DNA of 64,000 bases, taken from Candidatus Ozemibacter sibiricus. GTDB lineage: Bacteria; Muiribacteriota; Ozemobacteria; Ozemobacterales; Ozemobacteraceae. Position numbers and translations under genes: made by a program. Location: the NCBI GenBank assembly GCA_003327425.1, contig QOQW01000027.1, positions 1 to 64,000 of the forward strand, read 5' to 3'. Shown in pieces: positions 34,914-43,990 of the stretch. Below the pieces are notes generated by a model. It was given only the letters and a program-made list of their open reading frames with translations, ran no database searches and was not told the origin of the DNA. Every line of letters starts with the position of its first letter. Positions within the stretch are counted from its first letter, which is position 1.

Positions 34914-37019
34914 ATGAGATGCCTCTTCCCGATCAGGCCTTCCCCTCCCATGGCAGGGAGGGCCCGCCATGGCATCGTCAGTTCGATCGTCGTGCTGGTC
35001 ATCGTCGTGCTGACCATCCTGATCGTCCAGTTCCACCACATGTCGCGGCAGTCGCAGTCAGCCACGCTCGGGCTGGAACAGCGCGAAGTGGCGCACCAGA
35101 TGGTCGAACTGGGCATGGAAGAGGCGTTCACCCGCCTGCAACGGGAGACCCTCGACGGCAAGAGCGCCGGGGCCAACTGGCTGATCCGGCGCGAGGCGCG
35201 ACCATTCCCGCTGCCCCTACCCTATGCGAGCAAGAAGATCCTCGATCTGTGCCGCAGCAGCCAGGACCCGGTGATCGAAGCCGATGCCACCATCGTGATG
35301 AGCGATTTCCGCAATGTCGACAGCCGGGGCAACAAATACTACGGGTCGGAAGGAGTGGGTTCGGTCAAGCTCTCGGTCCGCCTCTGGATCACGTCGGCCG
35401 CCAAGGCCAAGGGTCGCCCCCCGTATGCCGAACTGATCCGAATGCACGACTACAAGGTGGTCGCGGTGCGCACGGCCCGGGACAACGGCACCGAGCGAGC
35501 GGTTTACGCCCAGAATTTCCCGCTCGACTATGCCTTGCTGGTACGCAAGGGATTCGAGGAATTCAACAACACCCCCTTCGGTCGCAATCTCAACAACAAC
35601 CAGGCCAGGCTGGTCATCAAGCAGAGCGGGTCTCCCGATACCATGGGCAAAGTGGTCATCGGCGGCACCGGCTCTGACAAGTTCGTCTTCCTCAACGTGC
35701 ACGAGAAGTTCTGGAAGGAAGACGGTACGGGGCTGGTCCCCAAGCCTTCCACCCCGACCTTCAAGGTGACCTTCGACGACTGCCTGATCCTCTTTCCCAA
35801 GATCAAAGACATGATCGATCAGAAGATCGACCAGATCATGACCCAGCTCGACCAGCAATCTTCGTCCGACCTGATGCCCCCCCCCGATCGGGCGACCATC
35901 GAACAACAGATCTATCAAGTCCTGCGGCAATCCCTCTACGGGATTTTCACCTTCCGCCACCTGCCAGCCGTCAGAGACGACTACAACGGGCCCGATCTCC
36001 AGGAAGAGAGGAGAATCATCAACCTGATCGCCGCCCGGGAGGACGGCCCCGGGGCGAACATCGAACGTGGCATCGAACTCATCGGGCCCGATCTGGACGC
36101 CTTCCGCACCTGTCCCCCTGATCAGCTGCTCGAGGGCGACATCCGCTCGCGCTTCCTCAAGCGGGTCGATTTCCACATGGATGGCACCCCCAACGACAAG
36201 ATCGACGCCGCGATGATCGAGGACATCAAGAAGAAAACCAGCATCTACTGCGTCGAAACGACCGTCGATACCGGGGCGGGCGGCGCCCTGGCCGACCGCC
36301 AGAAACTGGTCGAAGGGCTGCGCACCCTGTCGAGCAAATATTCGAAGGATTTCTTCTCCCGGTTGATCGCCTCCTACCCCTATAAGATCGGAGTCACCGA
36401 ATCCACCCCTCCCGGCTTCCGGACGCTCAATCATCGCAACCTCGCCGGGGCCGCCATTCCGCTCGAGACCTCCGGCGAATCGGGGGTGCAGCCATTCTTC
36501 CATGTCAACCTGCGGGGCAAGCGGATGGAAACCAGCGACCTCCTCGAGCAGGTCGACATCATCGATCCCGACAAGGGCACGATCAACCTGAACGGGTATG
36601 CCGACGTGCAAGGCGACGTGACCATCGGCCAAGCCGGTCAGACGCTCAAGATCAACGGCCAGGGGGGCATCTTCTCGGCCAAAGGCAGCATCACCATCAA
36701 CGCCAACCTCGAGAAGGGAAGCGACGAGGCCTTCTGCGTCTTCTTCACCCGCCTGGGCAACATCACGGTCAATGCCGAACGGGTCGAAGCCTCGCTCGTC
36801 GCCCTGGGCGGCGGCACCGGCCGCATCATCTTCACCAAGCCCGTCACCGTGAAAGGGGCGGTGGTGACCGAATTCCTGTCGCTGGCGAACTGGGCGGCCG
36901 GCCAGCACACCTTCATCTACGACCCCATCCTCAAGTCGCGGAATCCATCCACCGATCTCTACGTGGTCAACCTCGGGCTGCCCATCACCTTCCAGCGCCT
37001 GGTCGACGGCCGCTTATGA
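34914..37019 (+). CDS. Large PilX/GspK-like pilus component with C-terminal repeat-rich domain
   Basis: This 701-residue protein has a single N-terminal membrane helix (about residues 23-43, SSIVVLVIVVLTILIVQFHH) that continues into an amphipathic helix (QREVAHQMVELGMEEAF), as in minor pilins of the PilX/GspK type. There is no clear G-F/M-xxxE prepilin cleavage site. The middle 400 residues are unassigned. The C-terminal 150 or so (GTINLNGYADVQGDVTIG, SAKGSITINANLEKG, GNITVNAERVEASLVALGG) look like stacked beta-strand repeats of a bactofilin-like or right-handed helix. It overlaps the next prepilin gene by four bases (ATGA). Confidence 0.75.
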   Translation: MRCLFPIRPSPPMAGRARHGIVSSIVVLVIVVLTILIVQFHHMSRQSQSATLGLEQREVAHQMVELGMEEAFTRLQRETLDGKSAGANWLIRREARPFPLPLPYASKKILDLCRSSQDPVIEADATIVMSDFRNVDSRGNKYYGSEGVGSVKLSVRLWITSAAKAKGRPPYAELIRMHDYKVVAVRTARDNGTERAVYAQNFPLDYALLVRKGFEEFNNTPFGRNLNNNQARLVIKQSGSPDTMGKVVIGGTGSDKFVFLNVHEKFWKEDGTGLVPKPSTPTFKVTFDDCLILFPKIKDMIDQKIDQIMTQLDQQSSSDLMPPPDRATIEQQIYQVLRQSLYGIFTFRHLPAVRDDYNGPDLQEERRIINLIAAREDGPGANIERGIELIGPDLDAFRTCPPDQLLEGDIRSRFLKRVDFHMDGTPNDKIDAAMIEDIKKKTSIYCVETTVDTGAGGALADRQKLVEGLRTLSSKYSKDFFSRLIASYPYKIGVTESTPPGFRTLNHRNLAGAAIPLETSGESGVQPFFHVNLRGKRMETSDLLEQVDIIDPDKGTINLNGYADVQGDVTIGQAGQTLKINGQGGIFSAKGSITINANLEKGSDEAFCVFFTRLGNITVNAERVEASLVALGGGTGRIIFTKPVTVKGAVVTEFLSLANWAAGQHTFIYDPILKSRNPSTDLYVVNLGLPITFQRLVDGRL

Positions 37020-37489
37020 TGCGTCGGCGCGGCTTCTCCCTCATCGAGATCCTGATCGCCTGCTTCCTGCTGGCCGTCGTCCTGCTGACGCTTTTGTGGA
37101 TGAACCGCCATTCCCACCTCAGCTCGATGGATGCCTACTACGAGGGCATCGCCATGTCGGTGGCGCGCGAACCCCTCGAGATCTTCCGGGGCATGGGGTA
37201 TGCCTGGCTCGACCTGTACCGGCAGGGCAAGGCCGACCTGACCGGATCTCCCCTTCTGAAGGCCTGTCCGCCCGGGGAATGGTTCGACCTGGCGGAGGCC
37301 GAGCCGGGACTGTACCCGGCTGAGGCGTGCGATCTCAAGCGTCGCATCACGGTCGCCCCCGCCGATGCCGAGGGCATCAAGGGCTTCGCCATCACCGTCG
37401 AAATCGCGCCCTCCCGCCAGACCCGCGTGGATACCTGGCTGAGCCGTGATTTCGTCACCCTCAAGTCGTACGTCACGGAGAAGAAATGA
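37016..37489 (+). CDS. Type IV prepilin-like protein (PilV/minor pilin)
   Basis: This 157-residue protein has a class III signal: RRRG, cleavage, FSLIE with Glu at +5, then a hydrophobic helix up to about residue 28. It would be processed by a PilD-type peptidase (none in this window) and inserted in a pilus or pseudopilus tip. Two Cys residues in the globular part could form a disulfide. Start and stop overlap both neighbours by four bases (ATGA), a tight three-gene operon. Confidence 0.9.
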   Translation: MMRRRGFSLIEILIACFLLAVVLLTLLWMNRHSHLSSMDAYYEGIAMSVAREPLEIFRGMGYAWLDLYRQGKADLTGSPLLKACPPGEWFDLAEAEPGLYPAEACDLKRRITVAPADAEGIKGFAITVEIAPSRQTRVDTWLSRDFVTLKSYVTEKK

Positions 37490-38253
37490 GCCACGCCACC
37501 CGGGGCCTGACCCTGATCGAGCTGATGCTGGTCCTGCTCTGCCTGTTCCTGCTGCTCAATCCCGCCTTCCGCATCCTGCGCTCGGGCACCCAGTCGTCGC
37601 TGAAGGGGATGATGCAGATCGGCACCACCCTGGAAGCCCGCAACGTGCTGCGCCAGGTGGTCAACGATCTGCGGGTCTCGGCCTACCGCGTCGACGGCAA
37701 CCAGCAGCTCAAGATCTCGTGGGCCACCCTGCTGCAGGTGAGCGGCGCCCTGCCCGAACCGGAATATTCGTTCCTGGCCTTTCCCTTCACCGATTCGATC
37801 GAAGCGGCCATCGACAAAGGCGGCAGCGGCATGGCCTGGCGCAATGCCTCGCTCATCACCTACCGGGTCGAGCCTCACCCCACCCGGCCTTTCATGCGGC
37901 AACTGGTCCGCGTGGAAGAGTTCCACCCCAGCCATCCGGCCCATGCCCGCTATCCCGGCGGCAAGCGGGAAGCGGTGCTGAGCGACCACGTCAACCTGTT
38001 CGAGATCAAGCCGCTGGTCATCTCCTCGAGCGGCAAATCGCTGGTCGCCTTCCGGATCCATCTGCAACTGGTCGATTTCCTGCCAGGGCGGGAAACCACC
38101 GTGGCGGTCGGCAGCAGCAACCTGACCCGACCGCGCGAGGGAGCCATCGCCGATTACTTCGAGATCGTCGTCTCGGAGTTCTATCGGGCCATGCGGCACA
38201 AGGCCAAGTTCAACCCCAACTGGCAGAATGGCATCCATGGTCCCCGCGGGTGA
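37486..38253 (+). CDS. Type IV prepilin-like protein (PilW/minor pilin)
   Basis: This 255-residue protein has the prepilin site TRG, cleavage, LTLIE (Glu +5) and a hydrophobic helix (MLVLLCLFLLLNPAFRIL), then a globular domain of about 220 residues rich in beta-strand. Its size and position as third gene fit a PilW/GspJ-type minor pilin. It is translationally coupled to the preceding gene. No pilus ATPase, PilC or PilQ is nearby, so the assembly machinery must be elsewhere. Confidence 0.88.
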   Translation: MSHATRGLTLIELMLVLLCLFLLLNPAFRILRSGTQSSLKGMMQIGTTLEARNVLRQVVNDLRVSAYRVDGNQQLKISWATLLQVSGALPEPEYSFLAFPFTDSIEAAIDKGGSGMAWRNASLITYRVEPHPTRPFMRQLVRVEEFHPSHPAHARYPGGKREAVLSDHVNLFEIKPLVISSSGKSLVAFRIHLQLVDFLPGRETTVAVGSSNLTRPREGAIADYFEIVVSEFYRAMRHKAKFNPNWQNGIHGPRG

Positions 38254-38414
38254 GCGTGCTCCCACCTGGCGAGGGGCGCCCAGGTGCGTTGATTCGCTCC
38301 GGGTCGAGGTCCTGGTTCCAGGGTTGAGCCATGCCCCCGAGGTCGGGCTGGTCGACCGTTCGTTCGCCGATGGCTTCCGAAGCCACTGCCGATAAATTTC
38401 ACGGAGACCGTCTG

Positions 38415-41111
38415 ATGCCGCCGAGGCTGCACTGGCGAGGGGCGTGGTGGCTGCTGGCGATCCTGGCGATCGGCCGCTGGAGCATGGTGGCCGTCGATGC
38501 GCCCCGCTATTTCCATGCCATGAATCGGGTCGACTCCGAGCTGGTGGCGGCCAACCCCCTTCTGAATGGCGTGGCCATTACCGTGCTCTTCGGGCTTCTC
38601 TTCCTGGCCACCGCCGCGGTGGCCCGCCAACGTGCCGTCCAACCCTCCACGACACGTCTGGTGGCAGCCCATCTCGCGGCCGGGGGACTGTACCTCCTGC
38701 TTCTGGCGTGCACCATTCAGATAGGGAAGGGCAACGCTCTGCTGTGGTGGATCCAGGGGGTCATACCGACCGATTCCTTCCTGGCGGTCATCTTCCTGCG
38801 AGCGGCCGATCCCCCCTGGGGGGTTTTGGCGTATCTCGCCGTCCTCTTCGCCCTTCCGGTCTGCTCCCATTGGCCCCGCGGGCGGCTCTGGCTGCTCCCT
38901 ATCGGATGGCTGGGACTGGCCATCTCGGGGCCTGTCCTGTCCGCCACCCCAAAATTGGCAGCGTTGTTCGGCTGGTCGCTCGGGCTGATCGGCCTGTCGA
39001 GCTGGGTCTGCCGTCCCGCGGCACTGCCCTGGTGGGGACAGGCAGCTCCCATCCTGATGGGGGCCATTTCCCTGCTCAGCCCAAGCTGCCGCGAACCGGG
39101 TCCCCTGCTGGTGATCTTTCAGATGGGGTTGATCAACCTCGGGGTGATGGGGATGGCGCATCTGCTGCAGCCGGCGGTTGATCGCTCGTGGCCGTTGTCC
39201 TGGCTTGTCCCGTTCCTGACCCTGGGCCTGGCCGCGGCGGTTTCCCCCGTCCATACGCATCTGGTACGGTTTCTGATCGCCGTGACCGGGCTGCCCCTTC
39301 TGCCTCTGCCCGAGGCGGCCGTCATGGCGGGAGCGTGGTGGCTGGCCTGGCGGTGGCCGCGACCAGCGCTGCAACGCATCGTGAGCCTGTTGGCCGCAGC
39401 GTATGTCGTTCTCACGCTTGTCGATCTTCAGGTGTTCCGTCTCCTGGGCATTCGGTTGTCGTGGCGACTGCTCGATTTCGCCGGGCACCTGACGATCGCC
39501 TTCGCCTCGATCCGGCCGTATCTGACCCTGCCCACGCTGGGCCTCGCCGCGGCCGTGCTCGCCCTCGGCCAGGACTGGTCGGCGCAGTCGCCTAGGCAAT
39601 GGCTCCAAGTTCCCCGACGGCCGATCGGTATTCTGCTGGTCGTTCTCGGCTGGATCGCGATGGCGGTCTTTCTCCATCCAGGCATGCCGACCTATGTTTC
39701 CCCCCTGTGGTGGCAGGGAGCCGCAGGGCTGGCGGAAAAACTGGCCGTCAAGCGGGGGAATTCCGCTCCTCCCGACCAGATCTTGCGGGATCTCGATGCG
39801 ATCCTGCCCTTTTCCGACCAGTCCCCTGTCTCGCGTTTCCCCACAGGCCACCACCTTCTGCTGGTGATCTGCGAGTCCATGCACACCCGCTACCTATCGC
39901 TCTATGGCGCGCCCTTCGCCACCCAACCGGGCCTGGCATCATTCACCTCGCGCATGCGTCTGTTCACCCGCATCCACTGCAATTTTCTCTCTTCCGAACA
40001 TGCCAATTTCGCGATCCTCAACGCCCTGCACCCTCCTGCGGAGACGGTCGGCGACCTAGCTCCCGAGCTGACCTGCCCATCACTGATTCGGATCCTGGCC
40101 GAGGCGGGCTACTCGGTCGGCTATTTTTATCCAGGAGACAATCGGTACCAGAATTTTGCGAATTGGCTCGTCTTCCAGCCCCTGGCGCACTGCTACGATC
40201 AATTCACCCTTCCTGGACGTGACCAATGGGGATACGCCGGGTGGGGGATCGACGAACGTGGCCTGCGTCAAGCCATCTTCGACCATATCCGGGAGAGCCA
40301 GGCCCGCCGGGAACGATTCGCCGTCATCTACCGAAGCCTCACCCCGCATCATCCGTTTCCTCTTCTCGACCCAGCCTACCGCATCTTCGTCCCGACGGTG
40401 GAGGAAGTCGCCGCTGGGACGGACATCCGTCCACGCTACCTCAACCAACTGCTGTTCATCGACGACGTCTTCGCTGGCCTGCTGCACGATCTGCAAACCG
40501 CAGGGCTGCTCGACTCGACCCTGGTCGTCTTCATCGCCGACCATGGCGAGTCGCTGGCCGAAGCGGGCCGGCCGCACGGGCACGGGTTCCTGCTCGCCCC
40601 TGATCTGACCAATGTCTTCTGTGTCATGCTCGAACCGGGACGCACCACCTTCCTCCGCGATGAAACCCTGGGCTCGCAAGTGGACCTGATGCCGACCATC
40701 CTCGAGGCGTTGGGCCTGCCCATGCCAGCCGGCCACCCCTACCAGGGCCGCTCGCTGTTCGGACCTCGGCCTTCGCACCCCTTGGTGGTCTCCTCGTACC
40801 AGGACCGCGCGCTGGTCACGCCAGAGCATTTCGTGCGCTTGCCCGAGCAAGGCTTGCCGGAATGGTATCGAGTCCGCGCCCCCGAGCGGACCGAGCCTCC
40901 CGATTTCGATCTGTCTCCGCAGCCATTCCCGGCCACCAAAGCGGCCGCCGCCTGGCAGCAGGCCATCAAGGCCTTCGAGGCACGCCAGCGCGAGTTCATC
41001 CTGCGTTATGCCGAGATCCAGCCTGTTTTCGCCGCCGGAGCGTGGCGGACGGCCACCGCGCCAGCGGCCCCCTTCGCCGATCTGGCGAGCGTCCTTCCCC
41101 CGACGCCCTGA
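38415..41111 (+). CDS. Membrane sulfatase/phosphotransferase of the LTA-synthase/EptA-like superfamily
   Basis: This 898-residue protein has about ten hydrophobic helices in its first 420 residues, then an extracytoplasmic alkaline-phosphatase-superfamily domain. Visible motifs are LLVICESMHTRYLSLYG (metal ligand Glu), HCNFLSSEHANFAILNAL around the likely Ser/Thr nucleophile, YRSLTPHHPF, and VVFIADHGESLAEAG with HGHG (metal ligands). Such enzymes move phosphoglycerol or phosphoethanolamine onto envelope glycans or lipids, or hydrolyse sulfate; the donor cannot be read. ATG 38415 is chosen for GGAGA seven bases upstream and the membrane segment directly after; an ATG 28 codons upstream is less likely. 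Confidence 0.85.
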   Translation: MPPRLHWRGAWWLLAILAIGRWSMVAVDAPRYFHAMNRVDSELVAANPLLNGVAITVLFGLLFLATAAVARQRAVQPSTTRLVAAHLAAGGLYLLLLACTIQIGKGNALLWWIQGVIPTDSFLAVIFLRAADPPWGVLAYLAVLFALPVCSHWPRGRLWLLPIGWLGLAISGPVLSATPKLAALFGWSLGLIGLSSWVCRPAALPWWGQAAPILMGAISLLSPSCREPGPLLVIFQMGLINLGVMGMAHLLQPAVDRSWPLSWLVPFLTLGLAAAVSPVHTHLVRFLIAVTGLPLLPLPEAAVMAGAWWLAWRWPRPALQRIVSLLAAAYVVLTLVDLQVFRLLGIRLSWRLLDFAGHLTIAFASIRPYLTLPTLGLAAAVLALGQDWSAQSPRQWLQVPRRPIGILLVVLGWIAMAVFLHPGMPTYVSPLWWQGAAGLAEKLAVKRGNSAPPDQILRDLDAILPFSDQSPVSRFPTGHHLLLVICESMHTRYLSLYGAPFATQPGLASFTSRMRLFTRIHCNFLSSEHANFAILNALHPPAETVGDLAPELTCPSLIRILAEAGYSVGYFYPGDNRYQNFANWLVFQPLAHCYDQFTLPGRDQWGYAGWGIDERGLRQAIFDHIRESQARRERFAVIYRSLTPHHPFPLLDPAYRIFVPTVEEVAAGTDIRPRYLNQLLFIDDVFAGLLHDLQTAGLLDSTLVVFIADHGESLAEAGRPHGHGFLLAPDLTNVFCVMLEPGRTTFLRDETLGSQVDLMPTILEALGLPMPAGHPYQGRSLFGPRPSHPLVVSSYQDRALVTPEHFVRLPEQGLPEWYRVRAPERTEPPDFDLSPQPFPATKAAAAWQQAIKAFEARQREFILRYAEIQPVFAAGAWRTATAPAAPFADLASVLPPTP

Positions 41112-41153
41112 CTTCGACCAGCAACCGCCCGTCAGCGGCCACTGGCCGGGCGA

Positions 41154-41170
41154 CCTGGCGAGGTGCCAGG
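41154..41170. terminator. Short hairpin between convergent genes
   Basis: CCTGGC and GCCAGG around a GAGGT loop, between the sulfatase stop and the GH3 stop. It is short and lacks a U-run, so it is only a candidate bidirectional terminator. Confidence 0.3.
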
Positions 41171-41173
41171 AAC

Positions 41174-43006
41174 TCAAGCCGCGGGTGGGGAGGGACGAAG
41201 ATCGCCGCCGGTCGGCCGCGGCCCACCCGATGAGGCCCTTGGTCCAAAGGGGCCCCACCGCGAGGCAGGGAACCAGCGATCCCAGTCACGCCAGGGGGTG
41301 AGGGGCGGGAATTTCACCGTGCCGAGACGACCACCGGCGGCCACCAGGCGCTGCGCCCGGGCCTGCCGCAGGTCGGCCGGCCCGCCCGGCACCGGCACCA
41401 CGCGCGGCGCGTCGAGCTGTCCCACCTGTCGGCACCAATCATAATGGAAATTCTCCCGCAGGCCGGCCTCGAGCTGGGCCGCGAGAACCTCACCGGCGGC
41501 GGTCACGGCGGCAACGTCCGTCAGAGACCCCACGCTTTCGGCGAGGCGCGCCGGCGCTCGACCGGCCAGAGCGAGCAGCACCTGCTCGGGCAGGAACAGA
41601 TCGTAGCCCGCGGGTCGATCGGCGCTGGCCGAGCGGGGGGCGAGGAAAGCGCCGCTGTCAGAGGGCAACCAGCGCTCGAGCAGCCGACCGACATGCCGGG
41701 CATGCAGTTTTTCGCCGCACAGATCGGAGATGGCGTCTTCCTTGCCGAGGAAGCGCAGACATGGCACCTGCCCCCATCGTCCCGCAACCTGTACGATATC
41801 ATTCAATTCGTATCTGTACAGCCCGCCTGGGGTGGTCATCACTACCCGGTAGCAGGCGCCCTCTTCCAGATCCCAGGGGGGATGTACGGGGGTTTCCCCC
41901 TCTTCGCCTTCCCGGAACTCGAAAAAGGCCGAAGTCACGGCCAGGACGGGCGCAGGGGCCCCGCCCAAGGGGATGGTCACCGCCCCTTCGGTCGCCAGCA
42001 GCCCCTTACCCTGGAAGGCAACGGTGGGGAACCAGGCGCGCAGCGCGGGCAGGGCGGCGGCCGCCTCGCCGTCCATCCAGGTGCTGATCAAGGCCAGCCG
42101 CGGCCAGAGACGCTCGCCCAGACCGGCCGGCGCCCGCGGGTCGAAGCCGGCCAGCCAGCGGGCGACGTCGCGGGCCCGCGCCCGATCGGGCCGCGACTGT
42201 CCAGCGCGCGCCCACCAGTCGTTGGGGCCCGTCGAAAGACCAGGCCCGGTGGCCAGACCTCGGGCTGTCCCCTCGTGCAGGTCGCGGCAGAGAGGTTCGG
42301 CCCAGTCGGCCAGCCCTTCGAGCAGCACCGGCAGGAAGGATGGGCTCCACAAGGAGATCAGGCGCAGGCCGGTCGCCCGCAACAGGCACAGCAGAGTCAG
42401 ATACCGGAAGGAGGCCAGGTCGGGGGCCAGCCGCAGCTCCTCGGGAACCGCCATCAGCCTCCCGATCAGGCGGGCAGCGAACCCGCCGAAATAGGCGGCA
42501 TCGGCAGCGAACCCCACCGGCAGGCCGCCGCTGGTTCGTTCGGCGGGATTGGACAAAGGGGTGATCACCCAATAGGCCGGCCCCCCCCAGACCCCCGGGT
42601 TTCTGGCCCAGACATCGGTCACCCAGGGGTGCAGCGCCCGATTGAAGGCTTCTTGCAGTCCCGCCGTGTAGGGAATGAGCTTGCTCGCGCTTGCCGTGCC
42701 GCTCGACCGCTCGAACAACCGCACCGGATCGGCGGTCAGCACCGCGGGCTCGCCAGCCGCCGCGCGTTCGATCCAGGGGCGGTGCGCCTCGTAGTCGCCC
42801 ACCGGCACCGCCCGCTGGAAATCGGCCACCGAGCGGAGAGCGGCGAACCCATGCGCCCGGCCGAAGGCGGTCGCGGCGTTCCGCGCCAGCACCCGCCGCA
42901 GCACCCGTTCCTGCATCAACCGCAGATCCTGCCGCGATGCCCGCCAGAACGCCAGGGCGCGCGGCAGGCAGGAGGCGATCCACGCCCCCTGCAGCGCCAG
43001 AATCAC
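41174..43006 (-). CDS. GH3-family acyl-adenylating (acyl-amide synthetase) enzyme
   Basis: This 610-residue protein matches the GH3 auxin-responsive family of the ANL adenylating superfamily. FGRAHGF, VPVGDYEAHRPWIER, the ATP-binding loop ERSSGTASASKLIPYT, FFEFRE, the GLYRYELNDIV block and FLGKEDAISDLCGEKL all fit. Plant GH3 enzymes join carboxylic acids to amino acids through an acyl-AMP; bacterial members are mostly uncharacterised. The start is GTG at 43006; no better codon lies upstream in frame. It is on the same strand as, and 248 bases downstream of, the radical SAM/GNAT operon, so it may act on the same metabolite. Confidence 0.88.
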   Translation of the reverse strand: MILALQGAWIASCLPRALAFWRASRQDLRLMQERVLRRVLARNAATAFGRAHGFAALRSVADFQRAVPVGDYEAHRPWIERAAAGEPAVLTADPVRLFERSSGTASASKLIPYTAGLQEAFNRALHPWVTDVWARNPGVWGGPAYWVITPLSNPAERTSGGLPVGFAADAAYFGGFAARLIGRLMAVPEELRLAPDLASFRYLTLLCLLRATGLRLISLWSPSFLPVLLEGLADWAEPLCRDLHEGTARGLATGPGLSTGPNDWWARAGQSRPDRARARDVARWLAGFDPRAPAGLGERLWPRLALISTWMDGEAAAALPALRAWFPTVAFQGKGLLATEGAVTIPLGGAPAPVLAVTSAFFEFREGEEGETPVHPPWDLEEGACYRVVMTTPGGLYRYELNDIVQVAGRWGQVPCLRFLGKEDAISDLCGEKLHARHVGRLLERWLPSDSGAFLAPRSASADRPAGYDLFLPEQVLLALAGRAPARLAESVGSLTDVAAVTAAGEVLAAQLEAGLRENFHYDWCRQVGQLDAPRVVPVPGGPADLRQARAQRLVAAGGRLGTVKFPPLTPWRDWDRWFPASRWGPFGPRASSGGPRPTGGDLRPSPPAA

Positions 43007-43254
43007 CGGATCAATCGTAGCTCTTCCTCCCCTCCGATGGCAGTGGATGGACCTCGATCAAGGAAGTCCCATCGGCGCGGCCCGTTTGCAGCTCCACCCT
43101 CGGCAACCCAGACCTGGTCAACGAGGTACGGCAGAACAGCCCACTTTGGCTTTCAGCGGACCTCACCGCGGCCTGCCATGCGCAAAGGCTCTACCTCTCC
43201 ACCCCTCAGACGGCCACCATCGCCTCCCCTAGCGATTGATCGGGTCACGCCAGC

Positions 43255-43989
43255 TCAGGCTTTCAGGACGCGGCGGATGTAGGGCCGGAGGTTGTCGGCG
43301 CGCAAGGGCGCCAGGCAGGCCAGCTCGACCCCCTTGGTGTGGTCGGGGTTCCGCTTGACGAAGAACGCCACATGCGGGTCGGCCAGCCGCTCGGCGGTCA
43401 CTTCGGCCACCCCCTCCCGCAAAGGGGTGGGGTTGGACAGATGCACCGTTCCCGTGTCAGGGTGGTACTCGCTGCCGAACAGCAGAGTTCCGAAGTGATC
43501 GAGCAAGGCCGCCATGGCCGGCGGGGTCGGCTGGTCGCAACAGGGGTAGAATTCTTTGAAGAAGACCGGCAGGAAGCGATAGGTCTTGTACCCGCTCGAC
43601 AACAGGAACCAATAGAGCGGCACATCGCCGGCCGCGGCGATCCGTTCGAGCATGAACCGGCCCCAGATGCGGGGCAGCTCGAGACTGCCCCAGAACTCGC
43701 GCTGGATGACGGTATCGCCGCTGTAGAGGGCCTGCACGGGGCGCCCTTCCCATTCGCTCTTGATCAGCTTGAGCGAGGTGAACCCACGCACCACGTTGCG
43801 GCGATCGCGCAACAGCAGGACCCAGTCCTTGCGGCTCAGGTCGCGTTCGAACGCCACCCGGTCGACGAAGAAATAGCGGTCCATCAGCCAGAACATTTCT
43901 TCGATGAGGCCGATGGACAGGTCGGTTACCTCGAGAATCCTGCCGTACAATTCCTCGCCGGCCGGCGGTTCGTGTCGATCGATATCCAT
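43255..43989 (-). CDS. Unidentified protein, possibly GNAT-like
   Basis: This 244-residue soluble protein has a strongly patterned core (WVLLLRDRRNVVRGFTSL, ALYSGDTVIQREFWGS, LYWFLLSSGYKTYRFLP, FFKEFYPCCDQP). The strand-strand-helix rhythm recalls an acetyltransferase fold, but I cannot find a clear acetyl-CoA loop. It starts one base after the stop of the GNAT gene, so the two are co-translated. The CC pair and the many aromatic residues in the core stand out. Function not recognised. Confidence 0.7.
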   Translation of the reverse strand: MDIDRHEPPAGEELYGRILEVTDLSIGLIEEMFWLMDRYFFVDRVAFERDLSRKDWVLLLRDRRNVVRGFTSLKLIKSEWEGRPVQALYSGDTVIQREFWGSLELPRIWGRFMLERIAAAGDVPLYWFLLSSGYKTYRFLPVFFKEFYPCCDQPTPPAMAALLDHFGTLLFGSEYHPDTGTVHLSNPTPLREGVAEVTAERLADPHVAFFVKRNPDHTKGVELACLAPLRADNLRPYIRRVLKA

Positions 43990-43990
43990 G

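Noticed and set aside
38331-38414. N-terminal extension of the sulfatase from an upstream ATG
   Set aside because: The extension is hydrophilic, has no ribosome site and no family similarity, whereas ATG 38415 has GGAGA and begins the first membrane helix.
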